From Hermetia illucens (taxonomy: Eukaryota; Arthropoda; Insecta; Diptera; Stratiomyidae): DNA of 64,000 nucleotides. Positions 56,938-64,000 of the stretch are shown in pieces. Both the position numbers and the translations under genes were made by a program. The stretch lies in the NCBI RefSeq assembly GCF_905115235.1, contig NC_051854.1, positions 23,162,001 through 23,226,000 of the forward strand. Direction: 5' to 3'. The notes below the pieces were generated by a model. The model did no database searches. It had not been told where the DNA came from and worked only from the letters and a program-made list of their open reading frames with translations. The stretch's first letter is position 1; every line of letters begins with the position of its first letter.

Positions 56938-57339
56938 CTGTAAGTACATATATAAAGATAGTTTATTGTCAAACACAAAATACAAATATTAGAAAATTCC
57001 TTTAAATTAAGGCCCAGACCAAGTTATGGACCAATCAGTCTGACTCGAGGAAGAAACTGATAGTCTACCCTGGTACTCCTACCTTTTCATTACCAAGCGG
57101 CAAGATTTGAAGCCGTTGTTATTAACAAGGAGACGGTTCTTACAGTTCTGAGGAACATTTGGGCCACCCGAAATAAGGAACACTTAAATGTAGATTACTA
57201 CGCAAGTTTCTGAAAGGCAGGCCGGATCAAGCAAAAATTATATTGCGGGACCAGATACTCGACTATACGCAGGCGATGTGAGCAGAGACGGGAGAATCTA
57301 TCACCTTACAATAGACGAAATGCTGCACTTGGAAATAAG

Positions 57340-58080
57340 GCATGGTATTTGCCCAGGAATACGTTGATGATATCCGTCTATGTACTTATTATGAGGAAAT
57401 TCCTGCAAGCACTCTTAGAGCTGGTTCAGCGAGTTTTACGTTTAGTAGAAGGCTGGCGTGAATGCAAAATTTTACGATATACTCCAGCAAATCAGCTTTC
57501 AACCAAATGGCATGTGGCAACCTATGGTAATGGGCACAGTATTGTTATCCAAGAAATCACAAACGCCACTGTATTTCAAGTAGAAGTGTATGGGATAAAG
57601 CTGTGTGTCAAAGAAACTCTACGGGGGAGACACAGGGTACTACAATTCACACCTCTCTGGCAACCAGGCAAGCAGCTATTGCATCCCCTCAAACCATTTC
57701 TGAGTTGTTGTTAGAATGTCAGCAGAACCTTAAGAACTTGACAACTGGCCCATTAAAAATTTGTAGAATCCGAAACTGCACTTGAAATTAACAAATCCAT
57801 AACTGTGAAAACCATAGAGGGTGGAAAACCAATCAACTTATCTATCTATGGGGAATAGCGCTGAGCTATACAGACAACATTTATGCTATAGAGTGGACAG
57901 TGAATCAAAACGGCTAAATAAAATAAAAATGAGGGCAGTGATAGCTCTAATAACTGATCACTGTTCTCTACCGAAGCTCTTGCACGCAACTAATGTCTAT
58001 ACCCGATATACAAAACGCATTATGGATGATGCTAGATTGATTTTGACGAGACGGCCTACCAGATCATATTAGGCTGAAGA
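57340..58080 (+). mobile_element. LOA/I-group LINE RNase H and C-terminus
   Basis: Reads 'NATVFQVEVYGIKLCVKETL' (RNase H 'FQAEVYAI'), 'SLATRQAAIASPQTISELLL' ('SDSQAAI' block) and 'KRLNKIKMRAVIALITDHCS' with 'LPKLLHATNVYTRYT' (the 'LTGHC.L..HLH..G' block before the zinc knuckle). Frameshifted. Lies upstream of the CRAL-TRIO exon at 56937, so perhaps in its next intron. Confidence 0.6.
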
Positions 58081-60520
58081 TGAAGATCATAAGCTCCAAG
58101 GAAACAATTCGTCCTGCCTATATAATAACATTTTCCGAAAAGTTAAGGAAGGAGCAGGACCTTCAAATATCCAAGAATATAACCACGAGATAGTTTTTAA
58201 ATCTAATTGAAGAGTCTGTGGAGCAAGGGAGGGGCAAACTGGCAAGCAAGTTGGGAATTATCATGGACTGCAAAAACGTCGATCAGGTCAATAAGAAAAG
58301 AGGGGTTTGCTAAATTGTATAAAGGAAAACTGAAATAAAGCCATTATCTTACGGATGACGAGCTAATGCTCATATTTTTGTAACAAAGTGACCATTTTAC
58401 CATTTATTTATTTAAGAATCATGCAAGAAATAGGAAGCTGGGTGTTATATCAGTAATAATTGCAGAGCCAAAATTGTCTGTTATCTGGAAGGGAGTAAGG
58501 CAGAGACCGTCGGCATATTGTGGACAGTAATAATTGCTCGGAGTATAGGAAAGTTCTCGGCATAAATCGGAAATCATACAGAACAGCCTGAATCACTATG
58601 AAAAATTCGCAAACCATTCGTTGGAGGAGCCTACAACTACTGCTACTAAGCTTCTCCAAGCGAGAATAGGGCCGGTCCATCATTACTTTGGAATGCAAAA
58701 GCCGCACAACACCAGAAACCTTGTCCTGTTGGAAGATTATCGGGGTTTGGTATGTCACTGGAGAATGTCAGGAGCAAAAACATTTTCTGAGGAGGAGATA
58801 TAGGATCTTTTGTAGACTTAGCATATGTGAGCACAGTGTTAGAAAAGTAGTCGCTACGTAAGTGATCACCAGAGCAGTCAGGGAATATGTTAATGCTATC
58901 TAAACCTCTTTGAGACTGGTTACGTTGCGCTTGTGAATTCTATGCTGGGTGGAAATTCTGGTTGCGGCCCTGACAAGAAGCGTATATATTCCAAAGGCGT
59001 ATTCAACCCTACAAATGTGCAATTAAATTTAAAGAACCAATGGCTGAAATAGATGTCCTTCGGTACAAGCTTTACAAGCCTGGTCGAGAAGTATCTACCA
59101 AGCAGTACTCTTTGATAAGTTATGAATGATGAACTCAGATGATTTGCATCATCATTTCTGGAGGAGAAAGTGTATGGACTCATCGGGGAAGGACGCGCAA
59201 TAATCACTATCAGCGGTAATGCAACGAACCTCGGCAGGGTCAGTGAACGCACAAACTTATCCTCAATATCCGAGAACGGTCTAAGCAGAGTCACGGTGAA
59301 ACGTACCACCCTATGTAGCTTCTTTTAAGATACAGAGGCTATTTTAAACAATATCTGAACTGATTTGGATTGGATGATTATCCGAATAGTATTGCTGAAC
59401 GCGGCGCCGAGAGCAAAACGTGTGACTTAAAAAATTATGATATAAACCAAATTCTTAGATTGCCTCCGGATTAGATAAACCTCACATAACTACTACTTTA
59501 GAAAATAGCATCAATAATGCAACATCAACGGAAAATAGTTTGACACCAAGGAAGTCCGTTCGGCAAGGGCTTAATCCTCACTTGCAGCCAAGGGTATCAG
59601 AGATGATGAATAGATCCTCTACAATGATACTAATGAAAATTGCACCATAGTAGGGCGTTGAGCTTTGCTTCAAGTTGGTGGATGCATAATGTCAAATGTT
59701 CTGGTAAACTTTCCCATAGCAGCACGAATGATTATTTCAGCCTGGACTGGTCCTCGGTCAACGATATGTAACAGATGTGCGACTAATTTTTTTTTCTGAC
59801 TTGGAGGTAAAGAACGGAATAGAGTGGGGTGTCCAGAATAATATGACATCATCACTTAGATCTTGATGGGCAAGGAATTGGGAGGAAAAGTTTGTGGGAA
59901 AGTTAGGGGCTAAACTTCCGACTGGCTGATTTATTGTATGCCAACGGAAGCTCTAAAACTCATTCTTGCAAGATATTTCCCAAAGATCTGCAGGCTACAT
60001 TGGTTAGGCACTTATGTGGCGGCAATATCAAAAAGGTAATTTTAGCCATAAAAAGTTAGCATGGAGATAAGGATGTGTCCTAATATGATCAGGCGAGAAG
60101 TCGTCGATACGCAGTAGCATCCACTGGTATGGCGGAAACGTACAAAAAAGTTCAGAAAACTAACAAAGAGCAGAAGATAGGCTAAACGGTCATAATGGAG
60201 ACACCTTCGCGAAGGGACTAATTGGCTGGTGTTAACCTCGAAATTAAAGTGTATCCAAGTGAAAGAGCATAGCCAACAACCTATATTTACGGAGTGAGAG
60301 GTACATAAAGAGCTGTGAAGAGGCGGCAAGCCATCTACTTCAAGTGCTATTCCTACGCAATATTCATAATCACAACTCTAGGCCGGTGACGATACGTAGC
60401 TCTCAACCCAGAAGCTATACTCTTGCATGCAAAATAGTGTCACTAGAGCAGCAGTCATAAATCTCTTCTTATAGCCTTTGTTCCGCTTGTTACCAGCTTT
60501 GGCTTCTCTAGGTTGAGTTC
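58081..60520. other. Unassigned DNA
   Basis: No gene recognised. The 129-codon minus frame 59309-58920 and the 102-codon one at 58758-58450 show no known motif. The 5' exon of the CRAL-TRIO gene could lie here but I could not see it. Confidence 0.3.
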
Positions 60521-60521
60521 G

Positions 60522-60775
60522 TCACTTTTGTCGGCCATAGATTTGGTTCAGGTGGAGTCCAGAAATTCTTAAACCAACACATATGAAGCCTTCGCTGTTT
60601 CGGTTAATCATCGGGCTTCCCCATCGACTTTGATATTTAAGCCAATCTTGGATAGCGAAAGAGAGAGAGGTTTCATTACTACGGGTTACATGACCACACC
60701 ATCTAAGACGCCTCTCATGCAACGTTTCCGCGATCGGGGTGTATTCAATTCGGAATTGGTCACAGCGTGTTATAC
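60522..60775 (-). mobile_element. Family C RTE-like LINE, 3' end
   Basis: Minus strand 'MHERRLRWCGHVTRSNE' is the family C 'LRERRLRWYGHVLRAN' block, followed by degraded sequence up to 'GLRISGLHLNQ' ('LR.AGLHPDQ'). About 85 codons. Confidence 0.7.
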
Positions 60776-61278
60776 CATTGATTCAGCGCAACATCTTTGT
60801 CCCCATTATCGCGAGGCGTTGCATCTGGTAACCGGCCAGCACTCGGAAACATACAGGGCGATAGGGCAAATGATGCTGTTTAATTTTTTAATTTGGGACG
60901 TTCGTTTATAGCAAAAGATGACGGTTTTAAAGTGTCATTTCATTCAGATTGTGCTTATAAATATGTAAAGTAATTTATTGGGGCAGTTTATCATTGACTA
61001 AGAGTACCAATCCGAGGCCATTAAATCGACCGCTTCTGAACAGGTCACTGCCGCTGGTACTAAATATGGTTGCCATTATCCACGTGTAGGCCTGCAGCTT
61101 CATTGTTGTCAGTTTACTTAAATGTGCTTCGACTCTCTCCACGTATTCTGAGAAAGCCTGCACTTCTCATATTCTATTCCGTGCTTCCTGTTTTTGAAGC
61201 GATCCACTCCTCGTTCGTTGCTTCGATCACTTTCGAATTGCTGCTTCTATGTATATAGCAGCACAGAGAGAACGTTGG

Positions 61279-61410
61279 CATGGAACAATATGACGTTGAT
61301 GTCCATCAAATGTTCACTGATTTCAAACAGACATACGACAGTGTCTATACTTCAGTTCTGTACAAAATATTGGTTGAATTAAAACCAGCTAACAAGGTAC
61401 TTCAGAATCT
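61279..61410 (+). mobile_element. RTE-like (family A type) RT fragment
   Basis: 'VDVHQMFTDFKQTYDSV' matches the family A 'HQLHHLFIDFKAAYDSV' RT block and is followed by 'LYKILVELKPANKVLQN'. It breaks off after about 45 codons. Confidence 0.5.
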
Positions 61411-62179
61411 AGATTGCAATATGGCGATGGGCTGCCCGTATGGATTTCAACTGTATGAGTGTCAAAAGAATTCTCAGTCCCTACTCAAAAGGAAAGTGGA
61501 AAATAAAAGACCACCTGAAAACCTCGACACAAATGGGAGGAGGGGTATACAACGTATGTTGCACGCTGCTCGGTTTCCGAATTTGAGGACGCAATCTTTC
61601 GACTAAGAAAAGTGGCGACAAAGACTTCGGAAGATCAAGGACCAACATCAGAATCGTCACATCACCTATAGCTACAGAATAAAATGAATCTTAGTTTGAT
61701 AGACAAACTAGCGAAAGCGGGCCAAGCGTTGGTAATGCATCGAATAACATCGAGTTCGGTGCTAACGTCAGTAGAAACAACACTGTCAAGGCAGACAAAT
61801 TGATTACTGTAAAGCTGTAGGACTGTCCTTATATCTTTCTGTTATTGGAGCCATGTTTCGGTTTAACAAACTCCGCAGCATTGGATCAGTAAAATGCGAG
61901 GCGAGTCAGTGCAGTATCTTGGAAGTACACAGATGAAAGAATTGCCGACTTCTGCAAACTTTTCAGTATAAAAGAGTAGCGAAAAAACTGAAAATGCGAG
62001 AGTGGTTGTTACCAGTAAAAAGCAGAAGCTGCTATACTACATTTTGAGCACTTCAAAGCACGCGATATGGATGGAATTTATCCAGTGATGCTCATGAAAT
62101 GTACAGAATACTAAGATCGAACCCTAGGAAATATTTTCCTAGCATACTTTGTTCTGGACCACATAGGATGATTATTCAA
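61411..62179. other. Unassigned DNA
   Basis: No gene or clear repeat. Possibly further degraded LINE sequence. Confidence 0.35.
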
Positions 62180-62660
62180 ACCAAGCAAATCAGCTTACCA
62201 TCATTCTCGTTGAAATGTCTACAGAGACTGGTTGAACGCCGCATTCGCCAAAAGGCGAGAAGGTCACACCCACTGAATGAAAACCAAAATGCTTACGAGC
62301 GTAGAAAGTCATCTGAGTCTGCTTTTGATTCGTTGGTTTCCAAGAACAAGGACGCTTCTGTAAGGTGAGTATACGGTGTTCGGGGACATTAAGGGGTCTT
62401 CTAACTATGCGCCCTTCCAAAAAAATTGTGATGCCGTCACATAGTCTGAGTCGATGATACCTTGTTTGAGTGCATCTATGCTATGCTAATGCAAAGATTG
62501 TTTGTGGTGAAGTTGGTGTTGATCGTTACCTGACAACGAAAGCAACAATAGGCTGCCCCCAAGGATGTGTGCTATCCTTACTTTTGTGGAATATGTGGGG
62601 TGACTGCTTTGTGAACTGTAAAATCTGGACAACGTGACTCTGGTAGGTGTTGACCGAGAC
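62180..62660 (+). mobile_element. LOA-like LINE RT fragment
   Basis: Reads 'ISLPSFSLKCLQRLVERRIR' ('ISLTSFLLKTLERL' block), 'HPLNENQNAYERRKSSESAF', then 'DTLFECIYAMLMQRLFVV' and 'GCPQGCVLSL'-like sequence near 62550. Same group as 11690-12240. Decayed. Confidence 0.65.
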
Positions 62661-64000
62661 CGCGAAAAATTGTGTAGGGAGGTTTTTCAACCATTCAAAA
62701 TTTACAAGGAGGAGAAAACTGAATGGTGTTTGGATTTCAAAGACGAAACTATATTCAGAGCACTACATTGAGAACAGCTCACACCTCTGTGGAGAAACAG
62801 CGGACGGGAGGGCCACAGAACATTTAAAGACTTATTGGGAGAACTGAATCCACTTTTTGAGCGCCTTCTGATTCTCGGATACATCTGTTTGGTAGAAGAA
62901 ATGAAATGTGGCGGGATATACTGAGATCTTCTACAAAGATGGCGCAAAAACAGAACAGCTTTTCGAGCAGGATCCTACTTTTCGAATAAAAAGGAAAGGT
63001 TTGATTTTTCCTTGGGAAAAACTTCAGGCTTAAGTGTATGCGATCTTACGGGCAGCAACCTGGGTGATTGACAATCGATCGAAGTGTAGGGACTTCGCAA
63101 TCCACAGTCATAGTCAAGTTGCCCTGAGGGGTTGAGCATTCCTTTGTTCACCTCAAAAAATGTTCAGGAACGTAGAAATCTACGTCTATATTCGAGAACT
63201 ACCTTTTGGTCTTCGGCCACGGTGTCATAGAAGAAAATGATTTCTCAGATGCCTTGGCAAAAGATGATTTAATTTCTCCCATGCCGAAACCGGAACCAGT
63301 AATTGCAGTGCTGAATACTGTTAGCAAAAATTGAGAAGAACGCAGGCGTCGAACACAATGGGCCACTACGGTCTGAGTTCATCTCCCCAACCCCATCCAC
63401 ACACATATAGACACAACGCCTTACTTGCAGTATATAAACTGACCCTTAATTATCCTCTATTCTCATACGGAACTGAGTCAATCTAAACAACATGCAGACT
63501 TCCACTAATTAACAAGTTAATATCGATCTTCATTATCTCGGAAGCCTTGGTAAATTGGAAGTAGTTAGCAACATGCAAGGCAATTAACTGGTAAATATTA
63601 TTCAATGACAACTATTCAGACTCCCAGTAAAATGGAGGAAAGTTTAGAGTTTATAATTGGATTGCTAGAAAATTAGAAGATAGCCGATGCTCTTTATGAA
63701 TTAGATCCAAAATAAATCGGCATCCTTGCGATTGACGTGTCAACAAACCCTCTACAGCTCAGACTATACAAAGACACGGTTTTGGGAACGAAGATGTTGT
63801 GTTTGTACGAGGTGTCATTTTTTTAACCAACTTATACTCTTATGGAAACGAAGTACTATTAAGAAACAAATACAGCAAAAATAAGCACTATGATACAGAC
63901 AGTTGAAGAGCCCTCCCTTATCAGAAAAAGAGGCTACAGAAGAGATCTATGAAGAATAAATACGGTGAGAGGAGATTCTATGTAGCACAAAATATAGTAT
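62661..64000. other. Unassigned DNA at window end
   Basis: No gene recognised. The first 200 bp may still belong to the LOA-like element. Confidence 0.35.

Noticed and set aside
63410-63480. 'gtatataaac' considered as an LTR or gene promoter
   Set aside because: No terminal repeats, coding sequence or initiator context nearby; isolated AT-rich match.
1-64000. CRISPR arrays, bacterial operons, integrated bacterial or plasmid DNA
   Set aside because: No regularly spaced repeats and all recognisable genes are intron-bearing animal genes or animal retroelements.

Overview
This window looks like euchromatic DNA from an insect, most likely a dipteran. Host genes are intron-bearing, with GT-AG introns often only 58-63 bp long, and the best protein matches by eye are animal housekeeping genes. 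The space between exons and genes is packed with decayed non-LTR retrotransposons. There is no sign of bacterial DNA, CRISPR arrays or operons. All family calls come from reading motifs; no search could be run.

Six host genes can be supported. (1) 1-7861 (+): the C-terminal two thirds of importin-13. (2) 15221-15688 (-): a UBL4A/GET5-type ubiquitin-like protein. (3) 16167-26308 (+): a DUF89 4'-phosphopantetheine phosphatase, homologous to the C-terminal half of PANK4, in five exons with an 8.4 kb intron. (4) and (5) 32127-32643 (-) and 40121-40514 (-): two small secreted proteins that are clearly duplicates of each other and that I do not recognise. (6) 50742-56937 (-): the 3' four exons of a CRAL-TRIO lipid-binding protein whose 5' end was not found. 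UBL4A and the phosphatase are head to head, with 478 bp between start codons.

The rest is mostly LINE debris. I name three recurring RTE-like groups. Family A has an 'FKAAYDS' RT motif and 3' ends of the form 'tgttgcgccg' followed by (GAT)n. Family B has an SR2-like RT with 'FEKAFDS'. Family C has an 'HQGSALSP' RT and an 'RDRYGVAPI...RWYGHV' C-terminus. There are also R1-like, LOA/I-like (with RNase H) and Jockey/CR1-like pieces, one Penelope-like element, one fossil Ty3/gypsy pol region, one foldback element and one tRNA-derived SINE with a 12-bp target-site duplication. Most copies are 5'-truncated or internally deleted; the most complete LINE is the family A copy at 37147-39920.

Two observations stand out. 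The first is the duplicated secreted-protein pair: same exon layout, same TATA-initiator spacing, a shared 16-bp upstream block and a shared Lys-Arg site, now separated by about 7.5 kb dominated by LINE debris. The second is the SINE, whose 3' tail copies the 3' end of the resident family A LINE, suggesting a SINE/LINE mobilisation pair.
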